A stretch of DNA of 64,000 nucleotides. Source: Ilyonectria destructans. Its lineage: Eukaryota; Ascomycota; Sordariomycetes; Hypocreales; Nectriaceae. Location of the stretch: NCBI GenBank assembly GCA_020740775.1, contig JAHEWK010000004.1:2604001-2668000 (forward strand). Reading direction: 5' to 3'. Positions 1 through 11,335 of the stretch are shown here, in pieces. The position numbers and the translations under genes are program-made. Within the stretch, counting starts at the first letter, position 1. Each line of letters opens with the position of its first letter. The notes beneath the pieces are model-generated. The model made no database searches, had not been told where the DNA came from, and was given only the letters and a program-made list of their open reading frames with translations.

Positions 1-131
1 AATGCCATCGAGATTGGGATTGAGTGGCTGTGGTTGAATCCAAACACGGCATTGTTTCGATTGTCATACACCACGCGATCCAGCTCAACACTCTGCTTGG
101 CATTGTCAACGTGGAGGATGTTCAATGGCAG
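1..131. other. possible partial coding exon at window edge
   Basis: The first 131 bases are open in one frame on each strand. On the plus strand the stretch ends at a good splice donor (GGCAG|GTAAGTATG at 130-137), which suggests the 3' end of an exon that starts outside the window. The minus-strand reading (beginning LPLNILHVDNAKQSV) also looks protein-like, so the strand is undecided. No family was recognised. Confidence 0.25.
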
Positions 132-1160
132 GTAAGTATGGCTCTTCCTAAGATTTAGTGGTATATACTCATCCGTCTGTGAACTTAGCCGAGAACATAA
201 ACCGCATAGACTGGGAGGTGCTGAGATTTGTAAGATGAGCCCATGACGGTTCAAAATGATCACTCAAGATTTGTAGTCAGGATCACCTCCGCATAGCATC
301 TTATCTAACCGTGTACTCATTCGGGGTGCTCTCTGCTCGTGTCGTCAGATACTGCCATCTCTACTACCTAGACGATGGTCACCGTCTGTTCGTCTATCAG
401 CCGCGTCGATTTTCGGAGGACCTGTGGGTTCTCTACGATGCAGACTTCCTCCATCCGGAGGGGTTATTCTACGGCCGTCAACTCAGGTGTCACTTGCGGT
501 TTGTTTCTGACCTCCGAAGCACTTTACCGAAGCCCTAGGACCCCGCGGATCACCTCTTCGCGGCCCGGTGGCATAAAATGGCGACTACTATCGATAGAAA
601 CATCTTTGTAGTCTAATGTGTTAGTACGCTTGGAAGTCTCTCAACTTCCGTGGAACATAAATTCGATGCATGCATGTGGCTTCATGCCGCAGCACAAAGA
701 GTACTTGGTATCTATAAGATACATGTAAACGCTTGAGTCGCCTAGGAGAGTCTAGGTGGTCACGGGCTTGATAGGTGAACGACTTGTGTTGAAATGACTG
801 AATCAACAACTACAGGCGAGGCTCCAATTCATTAGCTTGAGACTGTAAGCGTTTCTCAGATGTTGCACGGATTCCGCACCCAACCCTCAGTTGCGTCCCT
901 GGCTGCCCCTTCTCCAAAGGCAGTTGTGCAGTTTCAGCAGCACCCAGTAGAGATGAAACAACATCGTAGGCATCTGAGGCCGTCGCAAAAGACTTGAGAA
1001 CCTGATTGAGCGACGTTTTAAGTTCTAGACTTCGTCCACATATTTTGGGGAGTCTATCTGGATTTGAGATGATAGCTTGCAGGATATACGCCGGTTCAAC
1101 GGGGATTGTCCATGGCAAGAGAATGCGAATATCCCCCCCAGAGGAATAGTTACGCTATCT
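132..1160. other. gene-poor stretch, nothing recognised
   Basis: Only short overlapping open frames are present (for example minus 810-1118 and plus 311-538). None shows a recognisable motif or convincing splice pattern. The minus-strand part just downstream of the Nudix stop at 1161 could be its 3' UTR. Confidence 0.4.
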
Positions 1161-1691
1161 TCAAGAAGCTGGTGACGCTCCTCTACAAACTGCGGCAATA
1201 GCTGCTTGAGCAATGCGTCGATCGTCATCGAAGGATAAGGTGGAGCCGACACTGTGGAAATCCGCCCAAACAGTATCAAACTCCTCGTTCTCCTGCTGCG
1301 TCCCCTCTTCCCGAGTAGTGGTAGAGTCCGCCACAGCAACATACCAGAAGATGATCTTGAGAATTTCCTTCGTCACGCGCTGAGAAACGGCGATGGGTTC
1401 GGTGACGGCTTTCGGGCGACCTTCAGCCTTGACGGAGGACGGTAAAGTGGCTAGGGTGTCGATATCCACAGGGAGCAGTCGAACTCGTATCCCGGTTTCC
1501 TCAAACGTTTCTCGCTGGGCCGTCTGCTCGAGGGGCTCATCTATGTCTTTGCGGCCCTTGGGGAGGAAGTATTCGCCTGTTCTCTGCCAGCGAATGAGGA
1601 GTACTTTCGACCTCTCGACATCTATCGACACGGTGCCACAACTGATAGCGAACTGGTCGGAGAAGTAAAGCATTTTGCCTGTGGAGGTCAT
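1161..1691 (-). CDS. Nudix hydrolase domain protein
   Basis: A single-exon protein of 176 residues. The Nudix box GX5EX7REUXEEXGU is complete at residues 46-68: G46, E52, R60-E61, E64-E65, G67 and I68. Its glutamates bind the metal used to hydrolyse nucleoside diphosphates linked to another moiety. Flanking motifs (CGTVSIDVERSKVLLIRW before the box, ITKEILKIIFWYVA-like strand after it) match small fungal cytosolic Nudix proteins related to diphosphoinositol or dinucleotide polyphosphate hydrolases. No signal peptide or membrane segment is seen. The substrate cannot be read from sequence. The start is the first ATG of the frame, 26 residues before the core beta strand. The C-terminus after the DDRRIAQAAIAA helix is short but plausible. 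Confidence 0.88.
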   Translation of the reverse strand: MTSTGKMLYFSDQFAISCGTVSIDVERSKVLLIRWQRTGEYFLPKGRKDIDEPLEQTAQRETFEETGIRVRLLPVDIDTLATLPSSVKAEGRPKAVTEPIAVSQRVTKEILKIIFWYVAVADSTTTREEGTQQENEEFDTVWADFHSVGSTLSFDDDRRIAQAAIAAVCRGASPAS

Positions 1692-2696
1692 CTTGATGTT
1701 CCAGAACCTATCTAAAAGAGCTAAACATCAGGTACGTGACTGAATGTGCTTGGATCTCGCCCACTTACCTCGGATTGCGCGGATGCGAAGCGTAATTAAG
1801 CCTTTGGTTCTTCATCTTCGCAGACTTCGAAGGAGCGGGGCCAGGGAGGGCAAGAACCTTTCAGTCTTACTTATAGGATACCCGATGCTTTCCGAAGGTA
1901 GCCATCTGAAGGGAGCCAAATCTGACAGTCACAATTTCGCTCCCGTTAACTTAGTTGTCCTGGCTAAAAAGTCCGAGTCAGAAACAGTGCCCACGGCGTC
2001 TAGTCGGCCACAGGCTCTCTTGCGAGCACACTGCTCGCGACACGACTTTAGCGAACCTCGCCGTTCGCGCTGATTATCGCCAGCGACGCCGCACTGGAGA
2101 GGTGCTCAGCATTGAAGATTGAGCTGGCGGTCCGAGCATATGAAAGGATAATAACGTAGACACAAAGACCGTGAAGTATAAGACTTAGACCCTCTCGGCC
2201 TCTAACGCCAAACGCGCTTTTATTTGAGACCTCTGGGTCTATTATCTAGTTTTGCATTTTGATGACAGCGATAAGGTATCTAAGCTGGAGGATAGGGACC
2301 TATAGCCCACCTATCGAGCACTGGTGGAGCCGACGCTGGCGGAATTTTGTAGATATAGCTATATATACAAATAGCATACTCTTTACTAGCTACTCTTGAA
2401 GATAAGAAAACTCTAGACTTTAGATAGCAATATGCACTTTTGTTGGTATTGCTCTTGACCGCCCAGGTTTTGTTTGAGGCAAACACGGATGCTGGCGTGT
2501 GTGGGCTGTTTGCACCCGCCGACACTGGCCGTACGTGTTGACTGTGTTTGGGTCCATTGAGCTTAGTTGGGCCTTTGTTGTCTGTAAATACTTATTTGAA
2601 TCACTCTTCAGTTATCCGGGTGACCGAAGCTCCCCTCTTCATCTTCCGTCCCTGAATCCTGGTTTACTATTTCCAGACCCCGAACGAGTACACATC
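1692..2696. other. intergenic; AT-rich relic-like patch
   Basis: No gene is recognised. The part at about 2200-2480 is AT-rich, with many TAGATA/CTATAG-type motifs and no usable frame, unlike the GC-richer surroundings. It resembles a mutated (possibly RIP-affected) transposon remnant, but no termini or transposase motif are visible. Confidence 0.35.
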
Positions 2697-3549
2697 ATGC
2701 CTCGCCCTCGCAATAAGAGAGGGAACGAAAACCCCGAGCCCAGCCAGAAACTGGAGCTCATAGACTTCCTGACTGATATTATGCAGTCCCTGTCTGGAGA
2801 GCCAAGGAGCGCAACTGATCCGGAGGCCGTCGCCGCTGAAATCATGAACCGTCAAGAGAAGAGAATGCTCCAGAACATCCGCGAGATAACGGCGTACGTT
2901 TACAGTTTTCTAAGTCTTGCATTTTCTTGATCTAGATCTGGTCTATCTACCTTGCTCAAAATTATCAGTCCATTTCCAACTCAATCCCCTCGTTGGCCTT
3001 GTATCCTCAGCTCCGAGTTCTAACATGGATGACACTTAGAATTATGGACCGTCTCCAATTGCGACTTTCTTCCTCTTCAGAACCCACCAAGACCAAGGAG
3101 AACCCAGCGGATGCCGAAACCGAGTTTGAGACAGAAAACGACGAAGAGCAACGGAATATGATGGAAAACCGCGAGCAGGCGACCGTGAGAAGCCAGCTGA
3201 GGCAAAAAAAACTGGAATTATATCATCGGGTTTCATCAAAGGTGGATGGACGATGTGAGTAAAACAAAGCAACCGAAAAAGTTGACCTAGCTAATCATTT
3301 TGAAAGGGCTCTGTTCCCTACATCACTCTTCCATGCTTCGAAAGTGACAGCCTTACCAAGGACATCAAGAACTTCTTCAGCGCCATTTCAGCTTCATTTG
3401 ACGACGTTGGACTTGCCGATGACCATCCAATTCGCGGTCGCATTCTGTCACTCAACTCCAAGTCCCAGTTCACTCTCTACCTCGAATTGAACGCAGAGAA
3501 TAAGAAGAGCACAAAGGCCAACAGTATTAAAGGCCGAAGGAAGAAATAG
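2697..3549 (+). CDS. small hypothetical protein, apparent frameshift
   Basis: Three exons can be proposed: 2697-2893, 3040-3254 and 3307-3549. Donors GTACGT and GTGAGT and acceptors CTTAG and AAAG fit, and TTCTAAC precedes the second exon. Exon 1 encodes a basic N-terminus (MPRPRNKRG) and an acidic helical segment. Exon 2 starts in an acidic frame (ETEFETENDEEQ). Its last 60 bases are protein-like only in a different frame (NWNYIIGFHQRWMDD), and that frame joins exon 3 (GSVPYITLPCFESDSL...) in phase. The switch coincides with a run of eight A at about 3206-3213, and a stop (TGA) blocks the second frame just upstream. The gene is therefore broken there, or the sequence has a one-base error. 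Function is unknown. The C-terminus is lysine-rich. Confidence 0.5.
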
Positions 3550-3811
3550 ATATGAGACACCAATCTGCTCTCCAGGGACCATGTGGTGGCTTAGAGTACT
3601 TGGGAACCGCCATAGCAATTCGTCTTGGAGCTGGGCGACTGCGATGCGATGGTGCGACATGCTGGTAGATCAATAGACCACGAGATAAATGTTGGTTCAT
3701 GGCCCTGTGCGTAGGAACCGCGGGATAAAAGAAAACATTTCTCGTCTTGCTATGTTTCCCTATATATCCATGACTAGGGGCTATTTAAATTACAGGATTC
3801 ATCTCTATCGT
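3550..3811. other. shared 3' region of two converging genes
   Basis: This is 262 bases between the stop of the small hypothetical gene and the stop of the minus-strand secreted protein. It probably holds both 3' UTRs. No further feature is seen. Confidence 0.5.
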
Positions 3812-5629
3812 TTACGGTTTACCTCCATTCCTCGGCTTATCCCCGTTTGGGGGCCCTCCCGGACCCCCAAAGTTCATCCTCCAATACGATTCGTTGCCCC
3901 GGGACTGCATCAGTCCATCGATCGACCGGCACCCCGGGTTCCAGTGATCATTTTTGCTGCCAAAGGGCCACATGGCAATGAAGAGCACCTCCTCGGCCGG
4001 GCATGGCTGTGCCTGCTTCCAGGTCGTCCAGCCGAGCTCCTCCATCAATCGCTGTACCACTGTTCGACCGATCCTGGCCGCCTGTTGCAAGCCTGAGTCG
4101 TCGTTAATATCAACGGCCTGGTAGTTACTGTTGCTAGCAGGGGCGCTGGATGAAGCGTCAAAGATGAGTTCTCGGACTGAGAAGAGGGCGCTGCAGACAT
4201 TCTCCATCACGGTATCGATGGACGTAAATATCAGCTCATCTTCGGGACTCCACTCCTTCCGGGCTATTGTCGCCGGTCGGAGGAAGTGCTTCCTGCATCG
4301 ATCGATACCGTCGGCGGTCCTGTTAATCTCTTTCCTTTTCGAGAGAGTAATGTCTTCCGGCAAGGGTGCGGCATCGAACCAGGTCGCCGTGATGGTCTCG
4401 ACCTCGTCAATGAAGTATTGCCACGGGAGCGACTCAGCCGCCATGGAACTCAACCTCTGGGCAAACCGACTCACAATGAGATCGATGACACCCTGCCAGT
4501 TGACTGTAAACCTCCGGGGCTGAGTCACTACCTTGGCCAGGTACTTCTTGATGACCCTCAAGTCATCCAGGCTAACCGATTCGAGGCGCACAAGATCAGG
4601 CCGGTCGATGTCGCTGCTCGTGATGTTGACTGGGAAAAACAACGCCGATACCATGGATGAAAAGTCAAATCGAATTCGATCGCCGCCGAGCCCGTTGTAA
4701 CGCTCCCCAACGGCCCTCGCCCATTGGAAAGCACCCATAGTGTTATCGCCAACCTTGTCTTCTGGCATCATGGTCCGCGTCATGCTGATGAGGTCAAGTC
4801 CGTCCTTGAAGTCGCAGTAAATGACCTCAAACCCAGCCTCCATGCGCATCACGCCGTCAAAGCCCCAATCGCCTACCAAGTCACAAAGATCCAGGGCGCG
4901 AGGATATTCGTCGAAACCACGCTCGTTATGGTTGGTCGTATTCTCGCGAAGGAGAAGGTCCTGTGAGTCGAGCGTGCCCATGGTGGTCTTTCCAGCGCTC
5001 ATGCCATCAATGTAGAGCAGCTTCAGATCGCGGTTGGCCTGATATGTCTGAAGATATCCGCGAGTGTTCTTGTTCTCATCATCACCATCACCGGGAGGGC
5101 CACCACCGGGGTTGCTGGGACCACCACTAAGACCATGGCCGTTATGGCGGCGTCGCAGCTCCTGGCGAGTCTCTTCATCTCCGGAGAGAGACTTCTGGCC
5201 ATCTGAATCACCATCCCGTGGTGGCGGAGGCGGTCCGTTAGGATCATCTGGATCACCGCCACCTGGAGGCTTCGTGGGAGGCATTCTGCGAGACGTGCCC
5301 TTGTGTGATTGAGCAAAGCCCTCAGCATGCTCGATCTCGAAAGCCAACCACTCAGGCCCAGTTGGCACCGTGTTATTGCGATCACCGTGGAAGACCAACG
5401 TGCCCCGGGGCATCACGGCCGGGACGAAGCTGAAGCCATTGTGGTACAAAGAAGACCCCCATTGTCTGCCTGCAGAGTGGATGGCGTTGAAGATGCGGTT
5501 CGCGTTCTCTTTGGAGCTCTCGTGGGTTGGCTTGATGGGCTTCCCAGATGGGATGCTGCTAGCGCCACTCAGCGTGACGCCGAGAGCTAGCAGTAGAGCG
5601 CTGGCAGTTGAAGGAATCATGGCCGTCAA
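3812..5629 (-). CDS. secreted protein of unknown function, 605 aa
   Basis: An uninterrupted frame of 605 codons. Residues 5-24 form a hydrophobic signal peptide ([20 protein letters not shown]), so the product probably enters the secretory pathway. A low-complexity Pro/Gly/Asp-rich linker at about residues 113-195 separates a short N-terminal part from a larger folded part starting near LKLLYIDGMSAGKTTMG. This part contains six cysteines (in LDLCDL, VIYCDF, DRCRKHF, ENVCSAL, AQPCPAE, NPGCRSI), compatible with disulfides, and several N-glycosylation sequons. The tail is again Gly/Pro/Asn-rich. GMSAGKTTMG looks superficially like a P-loop, but a secreted protein is unlikely to bind nucleotides there. 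The architecture resembles conserved uncharacterised ascomycete proteins, but I recognise no named domain. A second Met (MIPS) three codons in could be the true start. Confidence 0.85.
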   Translation of the reverse strand: MTAMIPSTASALLLALGVTLSGASSIPSGKPIKPTHESSKENANRIFNAIHSAGRQWGSSLYHNGFSFVPAVMPRGTLVFHGDRNNTVPTGPEWLAFEIEHAEGFAQSHKGTSRRMPPTKPPGGGDPDDPNGPPPPPRDGDSDGQKSLSGDEETRQELRRRHNGHGLSGGPSNPGGGPPGDGDDENKNTRGYLQTYQANRDLKLLYIDGMSAGKTTMGTLDSQDLLLRENTTNHNERGFDEYPRALDLCDLVGDWGFDGVMRMEAGFEVIYCDFKDGLDLISMTRTMMPEDKVGDNTMGAFQWARAVGERYNGLGGDRIRFDFSSMVSALFFPVNITSSDIDRPDLVRLESVSLDDLRVIKKYLAKVVTQPRRFTVNWQGVIDLIVSRFAQRLSSMAAESLPWQYFIDEVETITATWFDAAPLPEDITLSKRKEINRTADGIDRCRKHFLRPATIARKEWSPEDELIFTSIDTVMENVCSALFSVRELIFDASSSAPASNSNYQAVDINDDSGLQQAARIGRTVVQRLMEELGWTTWKQAQPCPAEEVLFIAMWPFGSKNDHWNPGCRSIDGLMQSRGNESYWRMNFGGPGGPPNGDKPRNGGKP

Positions 5630-8600
5630 CCCAGAAATGAGCAGTAAAGCAATCTATTGCGGAAAACTCCTTGCGATCGGAAGATAAATCACCTCGAGGT
5701 GGAATTTCGTATCGTCGTACGCGAATCCGTTGTCGTCGTCAGCCGCGCGGCCAGCCCGCTCGGAGACCGATCTTATCCGCGATCGGCCATTTCAGCAATC
5801 TCGCCAACTGTAGATTGATAAGCGCCAGCTGGCGACAGCTGTCCGTTGAACAACTGCGGTTGAAGAACTGCATTGAAGCTGTTCACAACAATTCACACCA
5901 AAATATTGTCGGCGCATTGTCTGGGTCACCAGGGAGGAATTGAGAAAGGAGGAGCCAGGAAGTGGAATAAATTTTCCGTAGAGCGCTCGACAGCATAAGA
6001 CGCGACATGTGAATTTGGTGGAATTGTCATGGCGCCCACCATCATGACGACTGTCATGACGTGTTGGTGTCGCGAAAAGTTTCGCGAATGGCTTCAAGAA
6101 AAAAGTCCAGAATGCAACAGCCAGAAATTGAGCTGCGAATCGCCGATCGATCACCGCCACGTGTGTCGACCCACTGCCATTGAAAAAGGGAGGTCATTCG
6201 TGAAAAATGAGGTGCGCCGCCCAAGCTTAGAACATGGGCAATGGATGGGGCGTGGGGTCGGTCGATCGTGGGTTCCACCTCCACCGCAGCTTGCTCGCGG
6301 CCCACGGAAGCATTTCCTAGTGCGCCATGATAGTCTCGGCTGTCGTTTTTGACATCAAACACCAACGACTCATGATGGGCGAAGTGGTCTTGTGTCCGTG
6401 GGGTTTAGGTCGGTGAAGGAGAATCTCGTCATGCTGCAAGGCATCCAATCGGCATGGCCTGGGAGGCACATGGCGATGCTGGCAGTGGGATGATTGGGCG
6501 CGACGCAGCAGGGCCCAGCGTCAAGGTGCAAACCGAGGCGGCGAGAAGTGTCAGGGACAAAGCGACGGGTTGCTCGGCAGACACCTCAGCGCCGGACAGC
6601 GGTGACTCGGTGAGCTTGCATGCGTGGAGGATGGATCATACGATGGATGGTCCGGAGCCACGGTTTGGCTGGCAGCTGACCGGTAGACGAAGCCACTGGG
6701 TCGTACGAAACGCTGTACGTACCGGCGGACCTGAGATGATTTGCTCTCCTGGAGGGCACTGCAGAAGGAAATGCGATGTGTCGTTGCTGGCTTCCTAGTT
6801 GATGTCTGTCATGTGCAACACACGCAGGCTGAAGGATGAGCTGGGCCAGGCAGGAGGTTGTTCAGACCTGACAATGACCACTCTGTCCTGCACCTGGGAT
6901 CCCTGAGCCGAGATTCTGATTCTGCTGAATTGAGCAGCTGGAAGCAGAAACCCTTGCCGGCTTCTAGGTTGAAGGAGACGAGCAGTGGGTAGCCTGGCAA
7001 GGGACGTCCCTCCCATACCTCCCTCTCACCTCCGCGGCCCTGCAGCGTAAGGAAACTGACGTACATTTATTTATTACGGATTACACACAATTACACCTGC
7101 ATACTGCATGCCTATAATTGCAACGGGCCAGTACGGCAGCCCAGTACGACAGCCCAGTCCCGAGGTAGTAGGCCAACACATCCACAGCGTCCCAGCCGGC
7201 AGCCCCCCGGGCGGTAAAGTAGCTTCCGTCGCATATCCCCCGGGCGGCCCCTCCCCTGGATGGGATGCGACCCCCTGTGGGACCTCCCCGGGCCCCCGAG
7301 TGCGTGCAGCGCGGGGTTCGGGTACGCTACGGTGGGTGGACCGTGGCAGCGCAGTGTGGTATGGACGGCGTGTGAAGGAAAGGCGACTGGCATGCCGTGT
7401 TAGTGTATAGAGTAAATTATCATGAAAGAATATACGGATAGAAGCTCTGCCATAATGCATTTTGACTTTTCACGGAAACTTCGGGGCGACCGAGGATTGG
7501 CTGCCGCTGCCATCGGACGATTGGGTTTGGCCTTAGTCGCTGTCCAACTGTGAAATGTACCACTCGATGATGCTGTGGCTGCTCTAACCCCTCCATCCTC
7601 TGGCCTCAAACCGGTCACGCCCGTCCGCTTCGCCTTGCATGTTGCCTCTCTTGGCGTGAAATGCGAGCACACACGCAGATGCAACCAGGGCCTTGTGCCA
7701 GGCACGCCCGTGGCACCGGGAAAAAGTCGTTGACACGCACATCCGCATCCCAGGCCAAGATCGGAATTGGCTCCCAACACACGCAATTTGCACTTCGGTT
7801 GTGCCTTGTGATCTCACAGTGCATATCCAATATCAGACCACCTCTGCATCGCCTCGCCTCTTGTATCTTCTTGTCTTGTATCTTCTCGTCTCGTCTCGTC
7901 TCCCCCATCAAACGCCCCCTGTCTCTCATGATTCAACAAGAAATCCCACATCTGCATCGCCATTGACCGAAATAAACAACAAAAAGACTGATAACTGCAA
8001 CAGCAACCCAAATCTGCCCAAAACACCACCCGAGCATCATCAGGTGGTTCGCTCGACACCCTACCGCCTCTCCGGGGACCCAATCTCTCCTCCCCCGAAC
8101 AACGCCCCCGGGCGAATACCTTGCAATACGGGCTGTTGTCCAAGCACCGCTCAACGTGACCGTCTTTTACCAGCTCCGCCCGTCTCCGGCACGCCACCCG
8201 TCTCCTCACCTTGCGGCAGCATCGTCTGCTCACCTCGTCACCTCGTCTCAAACCCCACGCTCCCACTTGTGGTGCTCGCCTCCCTGTCTTCGTAACCCTG
8301 CTCGGTGAGTGTTTCCCTATGCCTCCCTGTCGTTTCCAGTACCACGCTTTACCGCCCTATACACCATACCGCCACCCTCTCCCAGTATTCCTCGCCCCTT
8401 CCGTACTGACCCACGCTGACGGGCTGACTAGGGTCAGCATCTTGGGTCCATTGCCTTTGCATCTGCAGATTGTCGCGGCTGGACCTTGTCATTACCTAGT
8501 CCCCTGACCGGCCGTCGCAACCCCCAATCTCTTAGTGTAGCCATCGCCACAGGGGCCCCTCTGTAGACGCCGCTCCAGCTCCACTGCTCTTTCGATACCG

Positions 8601-8785
8601 ACCTCCTTCTCACCACCGCCTTTTGGTTGTATGAGTTGTCTGACCAGGGCCGAAGACTATTTCTTTCGACTCGGCCACCCTCCAGTTGAAGTTTGGTGTC
8701 CTGAGTATATCCGTCGACTTATCCAGTCTCCCCTCTCCATCTCACATTATACCCCCCCACCAAATCAAAGTCATCCCCCGCAGTC
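5630..8785. other. intergenic region and ccg-9 promoter/leader
   Basis: This 3.2 kb holds the presumed promoter of the minus-strand secreted gene (about 5630-6300) and the long upstream region of the trehalose gene. From about 7850 to 8785 the plus strand is strongly pyrimidine-rich (TCTCGTCTCGTCTC-like), typical of a fungal core promoter and 5' UTR. A GC-rich patch at 7190-7310 contains repeated CCCCGGG. Open frames here are short and low-complexity, and none was accepted as a gene. Confidence 0.5.
7248..8560. promoter_or_regulatory. cluster of STRE-like CCCCT sites upstream of ccg-9
   Basis: CCCCT pentamers are seen at 7248, 7253, 7272, 7588, 7916, 8395 and 8556; the last lies in the palindrome AGGGGCCCCT (8551-8560). 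CCCCT/AGGGG is the stress-response element bound by Msn2/Msn4-type C2H2 factors in yeasts, and trehalose metabolism is a classic target. The density is only modestly above what a GC-rich tract would give, so function is inferred. Confidence 0.35.
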
Positions 8786-11335
8786 ATGACATCCAACCCG
8801 GTCCGCAAGTTCTCCACGGGAGCCTCCTCCCATCGCAAGAGGCAGATGAGCCTTATTGTCGAGAAGGAAGGTCAATTTGGAGCTTCTCTTAGCGTAAGTT
8901 GCACTCTTTCATGAGTTCCGTCCACCGATACAGTCGCTCGGCTCAATGGCTGGATCCCTCCTCCACTCAACAAGACACTAACATGACACCAGACCCTGTA
9001 CCTTGGTATCTCAGCAGTCTTTGCTGATGACCACACCGCGGTCGTTGCCCTCGCTATCCACGATACCACATACCTCCTCGACTTTTCCGTCAAGCATGTC
9101 GCCCTCGAAGAGGATCTTCGTGAGGGCAATGATCTCATTGCCGACCACATCATCTCCGAAGTTGAGAACTACGAGCATGAGAACTTTGTCAAGTTCATCG
9201 GTGCTGGTCTCCCAACCTCACTGAAGTACATGAGCCCTACCCTCTGCTCACGCCTCTGGCTCGAGCTCGACATCATCCCTGTTGTCCTCCGACCCGACTC
9301 TGAAGCCAAGGAAAAGAGCTTCTGGGATGTCAAGCGTGTCGATGAGCAGGCTGACTCCATGGTCCGCAAGTGTATCCTGTAAGTTTTCTCAACTCGTAAT
9401 AATTCTCTTGCTGACCAAGTGACTAGCAACTTCGGCCCCTCACTGGTTCCTCTGCTGCAAGTCGGCTGGAGGGGCATTGTCCAGACTGATGCTGGTTTCC
9501 GAGTCCACCTCACTACCGTTGGAGACCACAAGGCCACCTGTGGTCTTCCCACATGGAACACCATGCAGGTTTATGCCAACAGACTCCGTGAGAAAAAAAC
9601 CAAGGTCGCCTTCTTTAGCAGCACCCCCCAGGGTGGAGGTGTCGCTCTCATGCGCCACGCTCTCGTGCGTCTCTCTCGTCTGCTAGGTGTTGACCTGGTG
9701 TGGTATGGTACGTGATATCTAGAATCAACCGCATAAGGCTTTTACTAACAATCTCTCAGTCCCCAAGCCCCGACCTGGTGTCTTCCGAATCACCAAGAAT
9801 GTGCACAACATTCTCCAGGGTGTCAGCCACCCCGACCAGCGCATCTCCGCTGAGGAAAAGGCCTCCATCACCGACTGGATCGAGGATAATGCCAACAGAT
9901 ACTGGCTTTCTGAGGGTGGTCCTCTCCGTCCCCCGGAGGAGGGTGGTGCCGATGTCATCATCGTGAGTTACTTCAAAACCCCAGACCCCGGATCTCCACC
10001 AAGAATCCGGGGTAGCGTCTCCGCAAATATTCAGTCTCCACAAGATGATGAACTGACACTAAAATAGATCGATGATCCCCAAATGCCCGGTCTCATCCCA
10101 TTGATCAAGAAGATCACCCCCAACCGCCCCGTTCTTTACCGATCTCACATCCAGATCCGAAGCGACCTCGTCGCCATCGAGGGCTCCCCCCAGGCCGACA
10201 TCTGGAGCTTCCTCTATGGCAACATCCAGCATGCCGACATGTTCATCAGCCACCCCATCCCCAAGTTTGTGCCACTCAACGTCCCCCGCGAGAAGGTTGT
10301 CTACCTTCCCGCCACCACCGACTGGCTTGACGGCCTGAACAAGCCCATGAACAAATGGGACACTGGCTACTATGGCCACATCTACAACCAGCAGTGCCAC
10401 TCCCAGCGAATGTATGTTCCATCTTCCGAATGCACTATTGATCACAGCTAACATTGGCAGGACTCCCCTTGCTTGGCCTAACCGTATGAATTACTACACT
10501 CCCGATTTTCATCGGCTGCTAACCTGAACTTTAGGCAAGTACATCGCGCAAGTCGCCCGATTCGACCCCGCCAAGGGTATCCCGACCGTCATCGACTCGT
10601 ACGCCGAGTTCCGACGCCAGTGCGACAAGGCCGGCATCACCGATGTTCCCCAGCTCGTTGTGTAAGTATGTCCCTGATCATTGATAAACATTCGCTGACT
10701 TGGCTAGCTGCGGCAACGGCTCCATCGATGACCCCGATGCCACCATCATCTTTGATCAGACCATGAACCAGCTCGAGACTCACTACCCCGATCTTCTTCC
10801 CGACTGCAGCGTCATCCGCCTTGAGCCCAACGACCAGCTCCTCAACATGGTCATTGCCAACGCCCACGTCATCCTGCAGCTCTCCACCCGCGAAGGTTTC
10901 GAGATCAAGGTGTCGGAGGCCCTCCACGCAGGTGTCCCCGTCATCTGCTCTAACGAGGGCGGCATCCCGACCCAGGTCAAGGAGAACGTCAACGGATACC
11001 TTGTCACTCCCGGCGACTACAAGACCGTTGCTGGTCACCTCATGAACCTGTTCACCGACGAGGAACTCCACGCCAAGATGAGCTACGAGGCCCGCACCGG
11101 TGTCAGCGACGAGGTCGGCACTGTCGGCAACGCCCTTGGGTGGTTCTACCTCGCGGCCAAGTTTGCCGAGAATGGAGTCAACCCCGGCCTGCCTGGCGAT
11201 GAGAAGTGGGTCAACGACATGGCTCGCGACGAGGCCAAGATTCCTTACACCGAAGGCGAGAACCGCCTCCCCCGACGCTACACCCAGAAGGCTCCTGAGG
11301 CACCAGCGGAAGAAGATGAGGAAGAGGAAGAGTAG
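8786..11335 (+). CDS. ccg-9: trehalose phosphorylase/synthase (clock-controlled gene 9 type)
   Basis: Eight exons give 699 residues: 8786-8893, 8993-9378, 9427-9707, 9760-9962, 10068-10411, 10461-10483, 10535-10661 and 10708-11335. All junctions are GT-AG and in phase. The protein is a GT-B retaining glycosyltransferase (GT4-like) of the fungal trehalose phosphorylase family, which interconverts trehalose plus phosphate with glucose-1-phosphate plus glucose. Family members include Neurospora ccg-9. Supporting motifs are the N-terminal TLYLGISAVFADDHTAVVAL strand, IQIRSDL in the linker, and the C-terminal EX7E motif in STREGFEIKVSEALHAG, followed by NEGGIPTQV. There is no signal peptide, so it should be cytosolic. 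The acidic tail (EEDEEEEE) is usual low-complexity. Exon 6 is only 23 nt. ATG 8786 is chosen because MTSNPVRKFSTG leads directly into the conserved region. Confidence 0.93.

Noticed and set aside
4952..5015. P-loop-like GMSAGKTTMG in the large secreted protein
   Set aside because: The protein has a signal peptide and no other NTPase motif, so this is probably chance.
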